A stretch of DNA of 64,000 bases. Source: Megaustenia siamemsis. Taxonomy: Eukaryota > Mollusca > Gastropoda > Stylommatophora > Ariophantidae. The translations under genes were made by a program, and so were the position numbers. The notes under the pieces were generated by a model. It saw nothing but the letters and a program-made list of their open reading frames with translations, did not search any database and had not been told where the DNA came from. Positions 1 through 8,599 of the stretch are shown piece by piece (positions within the stretch are counted from its first letter, which is position 1; every line of letters starts with the position of its first letter). The stretch lies in NCBI GenBank assembly GCA_032433765.1, contig JAVIAB010000139.1:48710240-48774239 (forward strand), in the 5' to 3' direction.

Positions 1-119
1 CAGATCAACACCAATTAAAACTCTTGTATCCATAAACTAATCTTCACCGTACAGGTCTGCACGGCAGCAAGGCGCTGCTGAATTAGAATTACAATAATGC
101 CTCTATATCTTCTTTTTTT

Positions 120-250
120 TTTATTCATTCTTTCTCCATTTGCCTTTTAGCGTCGAAAAAAGATATAGTTAACGATTTTATTTTTGGTTATCTTCTGTTG
201 TCCCCTCTTGCTATTATGTTTCATAGTCTTTCAAATAGTCCATAAATTAA
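120..250 (-). mobile_element. LINE family F 3'-end relic
   Basis: On the minus strand this resembles the 3' end of the LINE copies at 41.9 kb and 51.8 kb: the shared plus-strand words include tttgccttttagcgtcga and the following ttctgttg / ttatgtttc blocks. It is diverged and has no open frame. The identification rests on similarity to the two better copies only. Confidence 0.4.
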
Positions 251-879
251 TTTTTTTTCTTGGCCTTTTGATCTGTTGCTTTTGTTGAAGGGTCGTTTTT
301 TTTTTTTTTTTTTTTTATATATATATCTTTCTGCCTTATCATATGGGCACGCCCTTTTATCTGTTTCTTCTTTATGTATTAACCGGTGAGAATTATTCCT
401 AGTATTTATGCATTGATACTATATCACAAATATAATATAACACGTTTATGACATACAACTCAAATGTATCGTCCTCCATGACTTGTTCATGTGAAGCTGA
501 ACAAATGGGAAGAAATAGAAAGAAAAAAAAAACTAGACACATTCAAAAACTGATGTCTAAGGAAAATTGTATAAAATGAAATAACCTAAAGACTAGCGCA
601 GAAATATGTGAAAATGCGACAGCTTCATTTAAAGTCAAAAAAAGGAGAAAGATATATATACTAAGCAGTGGGGTGAGAAGAAATAGTTAGAGAATTATAA
701 AGTAAGCTTTAAAATGGGAATGAAAAGGGGAAAAAAAGAGACGACATCGTGGTCGCTAAGAAGAAAATCGATAGGACTGGCAAAAAAAGCAGGTATTGAC
801 TTCCTTACCGATATTAAGTAGTTCGTCCACAACAGGGACTTATGGTGAGACACTGAGTTATTGAGTTATTTGCAGGTCA
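251..879. other. no gene recognised
   Basis: AT-rich sequence with a poly-T tract near 297-316 and a short TA run after it. I see no coding signal, RNA gene or repeat unit. Confidence 0.5.
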
Positions 880-1680
880 TCATCATTGCACTCCGAACAT
901 GCCCATAGGTGCTCAGATACCCCCTACTGAGCAAGTCCCGCAGTGTCCAGCGACTGACGACTCCAGTTCTATGTTGGTTGATAAGTCTTCTTACACGCCC
1001 ACTAAATTTCTCGTTCCTGGCTTGCCCATCTTAACTCACATCTCTTTCATCCAAAGGAGTGACGTGGATTTGTGCTTGTCAAAGTCCTGTGCTCTTCCCA
1101 CATCTCGGAGGGCATTGAAGATGTCCGCCCGATCCATTGGTTGAACGCCCTCAACGACAGCGCAGCTAGCCAACCAGTCCGCTCTTTCATTTCCCCGTAC
1201 TCCCGCATGTCCAGGGACATAGACAAAGGTGACCTTACATACTTTTGACTACTGCAATGACTCTAACCATTGCATGCGTACAGAGCCCGCCTCCACCATT
1301 TTGATTATGCTCATCGAATTACTCAGTATACATGCGTGGGTGTAGTCTTGTGACTAACCATTTTAATGCCTTGGTCGTGCTGAAGTCGGATGTATTGGGC
1401 CGAAAGGCGCAAATATAACAGTTATACTGCAAACCACAACACAACGCAGGCACGCCCACTACGTCCTTGTAAGGGCGGATGATGAAGAGGAATATTCTAG
1501 TCTACTACGATACTCTAGAATACTTTAGTCATCGGGCGAACGCAACCAACCAACCAATGCCTTGGTCACTGCCATCACCTCCATTGTCATTCTACTCGTG
1601 GTCGTGACGTATGCACCACTGTCTTCTTTGACTTATCTGCCTGCCGAGCGTGCTGTAAATGCCGATGGACTACTTTGGTG
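880..1680 (-). mobile_element. LINE with RNase H domain (family R), 3' part, interrupted
   Basis: Read on the minus strand, this is the C-terminal part of a non-LTR retrotransposon polyprotein. A typical LINE RNase H signature, VPGHAGVRGNERADWLA, is encoded around 1165-1230, followed by a tail region that reaches an ATGATGATG end near 880. Upstream coding (about 1568-1680 and 1230-1364) continues the same domain on both sides of a 179-bp insertion at 1377-1555. In-frame stops show it is dead. RNase H in LINEs degrades the RNA of the RNA/DNA hybrid during retrotransposition. The clade (I, R1 or similar) cannot be set from this fragment. Confidence 0.75.
1377..1555 (+). mobile_element. short non-autonomous element S4, with 12-bp TSD
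   Basis: A 179-bp insertion flanked by the perfect direct repeat aatgccttggtc at 1365-1376 and 1556-1567. It begins gtgctgaagtcggatg and ends cgaacgcaaccaaccaacc. It splits the RNase H coding sequence of the LINE around it, so it is younger than that LINE. Related copies lie at 22.4 kb and 38.7 kb, with older ones near 12.2, 19.3 and 51.1 kb. I see no tRNA A/B boxes. A SINE with an unrecognised head or a short DNA element are both possible. Confidence 0.75.
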
Positions 1681-1721
1681 AGACATTAAATAATCGTAGT
1701 GTGAGATCTCATGATTTTTTA

Positions 1722-2003
1722 AGGATGTAAAATAAATTTAAAAAATTACATCTGATGACGCTGGGAGGATGTAAGATAAATTAAAAGATGTAAGATAAAT
1801 ATACAAATTACATCTGACGACTCTGGAAGTATGTAAGATAAATACAAAAATTAAATCTGATGACTCTAGGAGGATGTAAGATAAATATAACAATTACATC
1901 TGACGACTCTGGAAGTTTGTAAGATAAATATAAAAATTAAATCTGATGATTCTGGGAGGATGTAAGATAAATATAACAATTACATCTGACGACTCTGGAA
2001 GGG
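1722..2003. repeat. 43-bp tandem array with alternating units
   Basis: The unit carries ctgacgactctggaag followed by tgtaagataaat. Two unit types alternate (acatctgacgactctgg versus aaatctgatgactct), giving an 86-bp higher-order period over about six units. Confidence 0.8.
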
Positions 2004-2311
2004 TGAATATAACAACTAGAAATGTATTCGCTGAGGCAGTAATTACTGGTGAAAGGCAACTTCTCTTGGATGACAACGGAGGTAGAGAGAAAATCAACGA
2101 ACCAACCTTGAGGTATAGAACAACGGATGCCATGTACGTCCACTAAATGTTGTTACACCACAATGTATCGATCACTGATTGATTTGCCGGTAGTCTGTGA
2201 TCAAGAAGGCGAGTACTACAAAGTTATTGTAATAAATAAGATAGCTACAGCAAAAGTAAAATATTGTTTTAATTGTTTCTTGACTTTGTGCTTCTTTGTT
2301 CGAGTGATCGC

Positions 2312-2315
<4 letters not shown>

Positions 2316-2360
<45 letters not shown>
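2316..2360. repeat. (ATT)n microsatellite
   Basis: Uninterrupted ATT trinucleotide run of about 45 bp. Confidence 0.95.
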
Positions 2361-2482
2361 GACTAGAAAATGCGTATTTATATCACGAGTTAAATTACTT
2401 TTGGTTGTCTAAACGTATTCTTAAATAACTCGCATCCTAAATAAACTGCCTCACGAAATCATTTATATGATGAGCCTTATCA

Positions 2483-2660
2483 CTATAGTCCGTTCAGAAA
2501 TTCATAATCACACCTGAATTAGCTTTGCGTGATAACCGTTTGTTATTTTCTTTTCAAAATTTGCATGTAATCTTAGAATATTGATGACGTTATAGAAATA
2601 TTTTTTGCTCTGAGAAATTTGATCTAGTTTAAAAGTTTTCTTCTTTAGGCTATATTAAAT
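2483..2660 (+). mobile_element. solo left end of a Tc1/mariner-like element
   Basis: Starts ctatagtccgttcagaa, the same terminus as the transposon at 2907, and shares the subterminal words ttagaata, atgacgttatagaaatatttttt and gagaaattt with it. No matching right end of its own was found before the next element. It is a diverged fragment or an end left from a nested or tandem event. Confidence 0.55.
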
Positions 2661-3043
2661 TCACCCTGTTCGAATTTGACACCATTTTAGGATATATACA
2701 TTAATTTGTTGCGGTCGTTCACGTAAAATAGTTTGGCTATTGCAGGAACACTAACTTCAGTAAGATCCCGTGCACAAAACTGAATATTGAACGACATGAC
2801 GCACCACGGCCTTGGGTTTAATTACCGAAGGGAAGGCGAATCTTTATTAATTTTGTGAAGACTCAGTAGACAATTTGTTGACTTTAAATACCAACATTTA
2901 TATCTATAGTCCGTTCAGAATCGTTTGCCTAGACATTAATTTATTTTTTTCAAAAACTTATTGTTCATTTGCATTGATCTTTTGAAGTTAGGTTTAGAAT
3001 ACTAATGTCGCTATAAAAATATTTTTTTATCAAAGAAATGTGA

Positions 3044-3583
3044 GAAATCGAGAAAAGTATCCTTCCAATATTAGATCGACCTTCTTGTCTGATAATGGAC
3101 AATGCTTCATACCATAACGTAGTTAACGTAGAAGATAGAATCCCAACATCATCAAGTACAAAAGATGCAATCAAAACGTGGCTCATAAAAGAACACATAC
3201 AAGTTAACGACAGCTACTTGAAACCCGAATTGCTTAGCCTTGTAAAACAGACACAACGTACAAAGATATTTAAAATAGACAAGTTAATTCAAGAACATGG
3301 CCATAGATGTTTGAGACTACCTCCATATCATGCACACTTAAATCCTATAGAACTAGTTTGGACAAAAGTTAAAGGACACGTAGCATATACAAATAAAACT
3401 TTCAAATTATGCGATGTTGAGACACTTACAAATCAGGCTCTATCAAATATAAATAAAGACTACTGGGTAAAATGTGAGGATCATGTGTTACGACAAGAAG
3501 AGGAATATTGGAAAAAGGATGGTTTGTTGTTTGTTCAGCCGAAAGCAGTAATCGACCTATTTGACTCGTCTGATTCTGAATGA
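3044..3583 (+). pseudogene. DDE_3-type transposase, C-terminal part
   Basis: The open frame from about 3044 (ATG at 3095) encodes the catalytic half of a Tc1/mariner/IS630-superfamily transposase. Visible motifs are MDNASYH with the second catalytic Asp, then HLNPIELVWTKVKG, where the Glu of NPIE is the expected third acidic residue, and an acidic C-terminus ending DSSDSE. Upstream of 3044 there is a stop and the sequence becomes the transposon's non-coding left end, so the N-terminal helix-turn-helix region and the first Asp are absent. The protein would cut and join DNA at inverted repeats if complete; this copy cannot. The clean frame suggests the deletion is fairly recent, or that the ancestor was active not long ago. 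Confidence 0.8.
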
Positions 3584-3714
3584 TCATTACTCTGATTAAG
3601 TCTACAGATAAATAGTTTGATTTGCAAAATTTCCTAGTTGATTGTTAAACAGTTTATTGTTCAAGACCACCCAAGCAATCAAAAATATGTTATAAGCAAA
3701 CCAACAACCATTAC

Positions 3715-3910
3715 TTTGAATGGAAGCCTGCTTGAGTCAGTACAGAAGTTCAGCTATCTTGGATCCACTATTACAGCCACACTTTCCTTAGATGAGGAAC
3801 TAAATGTACGTATTTGAAAGGCAGCGACAACATTTGGGAAACTCATACCAAGAGCATGGAACTATATCAAATTGACTCTACGAACAAAAGTTCTATATAT
3901 AATTTAAAAT
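3715..3910 (+). mobile_element. LINE fragment (family H), RT C-terminal region
   Basis: The plus frame reads KFSYLGSTIT, then DEELNVRI, a stop, then KAATTFGKL and LRTKVLY. This is the characteristic segment downstream of the reverse-transcriptase active site in many invertebrate LINEs. It is in-frame apart from one internal TGA. It lies inside the mariner-like transposon and ends abruptly, as expected for a truncated insertion. Confidence 0.7.
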
Positions 3911-4235
3911 TTGTATACTTGCCACCAAGTAAAATTTTATGGACACGCCTATGGGTCATCGTTGCACTAGATTACTGTAAAACATTTTGATTAGGGCCAA
4001 AATAATAGTTACATGGGCAAAGATCAAAGGAATTCGCCGCTTTAAGAAAACCGTTATAGCTAGACATCGAGTAACACATATGTTCTCGTGACATGGACAT
4101 TTTAACACCGTATGCCAAAAATCATGTGAAATCATCAAGAACTTTTTGAATTATAAATCATAACATCTCGGCAAACGATTCTGAACGGACTATAGTCATT
4201 GTGTAGTTTTATTTAAACCCCCCCCCCCCTTTCCC

Positions 4236-4575
4236 AATAGATACGTCTCTTTACTAACTCCGTTAACATTTGTTATTCACGTCCCAATAGATAGTCTTAT
4301 TTACCTACCGGCCACGTTAAGATCTTTTATTCACGCCCCAATAGATAGTCTTATTACCGGCCACGTCAAGATCTTTTATTCACGCCTCAATAGATAGTCT
4401 TATTACCGGCCACGTTCTTTTATTCACGCCTCAATAGATAGTCTTATTACCGGCCACGTTAAGATCTTTTATTCACGCCTCAATAGATAGTCTTATTACC
4501 GGCCACGTTAAGATCTTTTATTCACGCCTCAATAGATAGTCTTATTACCAGCCACGTTAACATTTCTATTTTACC
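4236..4575. repeat. 49-bp tandem array
   Basis: About seven units of the form accggccacgttaagatc / ttttattcacgcctcaat / agatagtcttatt. Some units lack a short block. A lone diverged unit in inverted orientation occurs at 6258-6300. Confidence 0.9.
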
Positions 4576-4719
4576 GCCTCAATAATATTTTTCATATTCA
4601 CCAATTCTCGTAAAAGTCTTATCTGTGGTCACATATAACTCTACTAGACGTACAATCTTACATATATCTGGGCAGTAATATAGATAAAGAGGGAGGAACA
4701 GAAAATGATACCAAAATAA

Positions 4720-5250
4720 GGATATCAAAAGAAAGAGGAGCTTTCATTGCACTGGGAAACCAAAGAAATTAGGTTAAATACAAAAATAAAAATTTTCAAC
4801 TCAAATGTTAAGTCGGTCCTATTATATGGTTGTGAAACATGGAGAATAACAAAATTGACAATCATGAAGGTGCAGACTTTCATTAATGGATGTTTACGCA
4901 GAATAAAGGGATGGAAATGGCAGGACAAAGTCACCAACGTGGAATTATGGAAATGTACCGGTCAAATACCAGTGGATAAAGAGATACAGCGTAGACGATG
5001 GCGATGGATAGGACACACACTACGGAAGCCAACTGAGAGTATTACACAACAGGCCCTTTTTTGGAATCCCCAGGGGAAAAGACAAAGAGGAAGACCAAGG
5101 AATTCTTGGAGAAGACAGATCGAAGCAGAGATGAAGATGATGGGGAAGACATGGAACATATTTAAGACATATTTAACACTTCTGTAGAACTCTTTTAAGT
5201 ACTGTAGTAAAATATGTTAGGCCACTGTCATCATCATCATCATCATGTGC
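4720..5250 (+). mobile_element. LINE family A, C-terminal part and 3' tail
   Basis: The open frame 4747-5187 encodes the LINE post-RT region: KSVLLYGCETWR, then a segment with IQRRRWRWIGHTLRKP and GKRQRGRPRNSWRRQI. It then reaches a tail of (TCA)n at 5227-5250. It is 5'-truncated: the fingers/palm with the RT active site are absent. Other copies in the window are at 33.99 kb (-), 47.25 kb (+) and 56.86 kb (-). It resembles the widespread invertebrate endonuclease/RT elements; the clade is not assigned. Confidence 0.8.
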
Positions 5251-5354
5251 CTCTTCCCATGGAAGCCTGGGCTCAAGTTAACTGTCTCTTGTTTTGGTAG
5301 TGCGCGCTGTCACTGTTTCTTCTGTTCCTCGTTTGATATTGTCTGTTCACATTT

Positions 5355-5595
5355 AGAACATGTCATTGTTGCCAGAGAGCAAATCTACACGAGATAGGAC
5401 TCTGTGACTTGTGACTGCGGAGCAGCCAAACTCCAGAGCATACACTACAGGACTGCAGCACCCTAAACACCCTAAGAACACAATATGGTCCACAGAAACA
5501 ACCCTATATGACAAACTATGGGGTACTGGTGATGACTTCAAACGCACCGTCTTGTTTGTGACCCAAGCTGGTCTAAATGCAAAGTAATAGCTGAT
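5355..5595 (+). mobile_element. LINE C-terminal relic (family I)
   Basis: The frame shows TCDCGAAK, then KLWGTGDDFKRTVLFV and TQAGLNAK before two stops. This matches the usual last segment of LINE polyproteins: a zinc-knuckle CxCG ... H ... C followed by an LWG.xxDLxxT.xFV helix. The histidine/cysteine spacing is disturbed by frame changes. It is dead. Confidence 0.55.
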
Positions 5596-5627
5596 CGCTG
5601 AAGACGAATCAGTTTTCTTTTGTCCAC

Positions 5628-5629
5628 TC

Positions 5630-5696
<67 letters not shown>

Positions 5697-6180
5697 TAGT
5701 GCCGTCTCCGCATCGAAGGTTGGCTACCATGGAGCGCCATTCTGCTCTGTCTCTTGCTTTGATGATGCTGATTGTCATAGGTTGACTTGTACATCTTTTG
5801 ATGTTACTCGTCCATGTTAGTCTTGGTCTGCCTCTGCCTCTTGTACCTTGTATTTTCCCTTCCAATATTACTTTTATTCGGCTGTTGTGTCTTTTAACAT
5901 GCCCAAAAATGTTATTTGTCTTGTACTAATTGTGTTTAGTAGTTCTCTTTTCATTTTTAGTTGTTTTAAAACTTCATCATTTGTTTTCTTTTCTTTCCAT
6001 CCATTTCTACCTATTCTTTTATAGATCCACATTTCAAATTCTTCAATTTTCTGGTCTAATGTCCATGTTTCTGCACCAAACAGAAATATTGAGATGTAAC
6101 ATTTTTCGATTCTTAGCTTTAGCCCTGGAGTTATTTGTTTTGATGTTAGTATATTTTTCATGGCACTCAATTCTACCAAT
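5628..6180 (-). mobile_element. LINE family C, 3' half with expanded (ATG)n tail
   Basis: On the minus strand the open frame 5874-6179 encodes IFLFGAETWTLD, EMWIYKRIGRNGWKEKK and LKMKRELLNTI, the LINE-C post-RT region. The 3' end follows, with GWLPW-type sequence (the minus-strand match to 53,995-54,040), and then runs straight into (ATG)n on the minus strand, seen as (ATC)n at 5630-5696. The microsatellite begins exactly where the element's tail should be. Confidence 0.75.
5630..5696. repeat. (ATC)n microsatellite at a LINE tail
   Basis: About 22 perfect trinucleotide units that abut the 3' terminus of LINE-C on the minus strand. Confidence 0.95.
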
Positions 6181-6257
6181 TTTTTTTTCTAAAAAATTGG
6201 CATTTTTAAGGACTTTATTTTTAAGGAATTTATCTATGTTTTCAATTTTGTAAAGAT

Positions 6258-6300
6258 TATTCGGGGCGTGAGTAAAAATGTTAACTGGGCTGGTAATTTA
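6258..6300 (-). repeat. dispersed monomer of the 49-bp repeat
   Basis: The reverse complement contains attaccagcccagttaac and atttttactcacgcccc, a close match to the variant units at 4262-4290 and 4535-4575. Confidence 0.6.
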
Positions 6301-6304
6301 CTTT

Positions 6305-6425
6305 CCAAGGACTTCAGATTGTTTATGTTTTCAGTTTATTTCCATGCCTCTGTACCATAAAGATATGTTGAGTCATAGATGAGAAGTAGATACAATACTT
6401 TACTATTCACGGCTGATGCATTAAA
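6305..6425 (-). mobile_element. LINE RT C-terminal relic
   Basis: The minus-strand frame reads SKVLYLLLIYDSTYLYGTEAWK followed by TENINNL, with a stop between them. It has the YG.EtW motif shared by LINE families here. It may be the upstream part of the LINE-C copy at 5.7-6.2 kb, interrupted by the 49-bp monomer, or a separate insertion. Confidence 0.5.
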
Positions 6426-6429
6426 AGTC

Positions 6430-7070
6430 TTAGTCACGGTCCCAGACGATGTTGTGGCTGCAGTAAAGTTCTCATTAACTGTTCTAAATGTTATCATACC
6501 AGACCACAGTTAACTTGGTAACAGTCCGATATCACATGCAGTACACGATGCTCCCTAACGAACAAGGGTGTTTCGTTGAAATACCATTAATGTCGTTGTA
6601 ACTTTATGGCAATACAAGATTATGTTGGGAGTGTGAGATGCTTGTTTACATCTGCTTTCCCAGCGCTTTATTACATTTTTTTTTTTTTTTTGCTGTTAGC
6701 TTTTAGTAAAATATCTTACCTACAAGACAGTAGGTATCTCTTTACTTTACGTGACACTCACTAAGCCTTTTCCTTTCCTGATTATGCTTGCAAAGTAGCT
6801 GCACGTAGTAGTGTATAAATTACCTGATGCGACACTATGTAGAGTCGCGGCGAAAATGAATTATACAAAATAAAATGCAACTAGGATGTTTCAGCTTTGA
6901 TATCAAGAGAAGAATAAACTAAGAACCAACGTCTTTAACTGGGACGCAAATGAAAAAAAAACAATAAAAAGACCATAACAGAAAAAATAAAAGAGATGGT
7001 AAGTTTTTAAGAGAATGCTGACCAACGATGTCAATGCCTTGAGTAAAGTTGCTTGAGTACATTATTTGGA
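6430..7070. other. no gene recognised
   Basis: Unique-looking AT-rich sequence with a poly-T run near 6679. I see no coding or repeat signal. Confidence 0.5.
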
Positions 7071-7073
7071 AAC

Positions 7074-7225
7074 CGATGAGAAGTTAGCGGGACTTTTTAA
7101 CTGTTAAAATGTGGATGAGAAGTTAGCAGGACTTTTTAACTGTTAAAATGTGGATGGGAAGTTAGCAGGACTTTTTAACTGTTAAAATGTGGATGAGAAG
7201 TTAGCAGGACTTTTTAGTCTAAAAG
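7074..7225. repeat. 39-bp tandem repeat, about 3.5 units
   Basis: Unit gatgagaagttagcaggac / tttttaactgttaaaatgtg, with single-base differences between units. Confidence 0.9.
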
Positions 7226-7329
7226 TAACTAAGTATAGTGAGAATATCGATGACATAAATTCTGAGTAATTACTTATAAGTACAATTGTGATATAAAGAT
7301 TTTGACTGCCTAAACACACATACGATGCA

Positions 7330-7396
7330 CTGTAGATAGAAGATTGTGGAGGGACATGATCACCTACGCCAACCGGTATGGCACATGATGATGAAA
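7330..7396 (+). mobile_element. LINE family B 3'-terminal fragment
   Basis: Contains the conserved LINE-B terminus: gggacatgatcacctacgcc, then ggtatggcac, ending atgatgatg. Only the last ~65 bp of the element is present. Confidence 0.75.
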
Positions 7397-7544
7397 CACA
7401 CATACAAGGCTAGAACAAATACTAATTCCTGTTCCCCCATAAACCAATGTCAAGAAATTCAAAACATGGCCTCTTGATGCAGATATCCTACCTCAGATGC
7501 TGTGGTTATGTTTCAGGGTTCAAACATTACAGTTACTTTGGCTG

Positions 7545-7875
7545 GGGGCCTCGGTAGCCTAGTTAGGAAAACCACCCGACTGGACTACCGACGTTCGGAC
7601 AACCCGTGTTCGATTCCCGCTGGGAGCAGTGTGAATTGTACTCGTGGTTGGAAAAAAAAAAAAATACCCCCACGGTCGACCCAGCCGTTGGCAGAAATGG
7701 GTACCAGAGTATTACCCTGGAAGGTGAGGAATGTCGCTTCGCATCTGAGTTTCGATGCTTGAGGCTACACTATACAGAAATATCCGAACATTTCTGGATA
7801 GGCGGCCGAGCACATATGGGTGTAAACTCGCGTGCTAAGACGCCGGTTCAAGTCTCGTACTTTACCTTTACCTTT
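7545..7875 (+). mobile_element. tRNA-derived SINE, type 2
   Basis: About 331 bp, bounded by a 14-bp near-perfect TSD (agttactttggctg at 7531-7544, agttacttttgctg at 7876-7889). The head carries pol III promoter-like boxes: cggtagcctagttagg (A box region) and tgttcgattcccg (B box). The body carries cccacggtcgacccagcc, and the tail is ctttacctttaccttt. A second copy is at 56.5 kb on the minus strand. Confidence 0.85.
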
Positions 7876-7889
7876 AGTTACTTTTGCTG

Positions 7890-8317
7890 TAAAGATGAGT
7901 ATTTAACTTTGAAATGCTATGAAAGATGAAAACAGTGATGAAGAAAACGGGATAACATGTCTTTATAATAAGGCAATTAAAACTGAGTGGCTACAACATT
8001 TCACATCGGACTTCTCCTTCACAGGCCTCGGAGTTCCCCCACATTCATGGTCCATCTCGAGAGCCGTCATGTTCTGCCATAATCATCGATATTGTGCACA
8101 GTGCAACAGCTCCCCTGTTGATCTTTACCCGTGCCACGCCGCCAAACAACCCAACATGTTTTCCCTTTGTCTACTTCTCTCTCTCTCCGCATGTTAGTCA
8201 ATATTTATAAATTGTTTTATGAATGTCTTCAGTCTTATTATATTTCATTATGACTGACAGCGAGAAAGTTGGGGTGTCTTATGTGACTATTCCTACTTTA
8301 CTATCCGCATGTCTGAG
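7890..8317. other. no gene recognised
   Basis: Two short open frames (about 90 codons) lie here, but neither has recognisable domains, a signal peptide or neighbouring exons. Treated as non-coding. Confidence 0.45.
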
Positions 8318-8334
8318 TATCGCAGTCAATCAGT

Positions 8335-8580
8335 ACGTAAAAAAGTAAAGTACCTCCGTCACGCCAAGTGGCGTATAAGGAATATGGTGTTAGTGACCAT
8401 ACATTTTACAGACCTTCGGCACATGATTTTTGGGGTAATATGGTCGGTATTACGCCCGTGCCGCTTTACTTTCCCATTAAAATATCTGGTACCCATTAAA
8501 GGCTGGGTGAACTGGAAGCCGTCGGTTGGGTTCGAACCCTACCTCTTGTCATTTGTAGTCCAGTTCACTAACCACTGAGC
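8335..8580 (-). mobile_element. tRNA-derived SINE, type 1
   Basis: The minus strand reads from a tRNA-like head (gatagctcagtggttagtg as A box, gggttcgaaccc as B box) through the body with gggtaccagata and the conserved accttcggcacatgat complement to a tail of ctttacttttttac. It is flanked by tatcgcagtcaatcagt at 8318-8334 and tatcgcagtcaatgagt at 8581-8597 (one mismatch), although part of that match overlaps the SINE head. Confidence 0.85.
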
Positions 8581-8599
8581 TATCGCAGTCAATGAGTGG

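Larger units (their letters stand above)
2907..4192 (+). mobile_element. Tc1/mariner-IS630-like transposon, internally deleted
   Basis: The termini are a perfect 26-bp inverted repeat (2904-2929 against 4170-4195) that includes the TA target duplication at 2905-2906 and 4193-4194, leaving element ends that start tagtccgttcagaatcg. The left subterminal sequence runs directly into transposase coding at about 3044, so the DNA-binding part and the first catalytic Asp are missing. A LINE fragment lies inside the right part (3715-3910). The element could be mobilised only in trans. Confidence 0.8.

Noticed and set aside
3956..4138. 60-codon minus frame inside the mariner-like element
   Set aside because: Short, without motifs, and within the transposon's right non-coding part.
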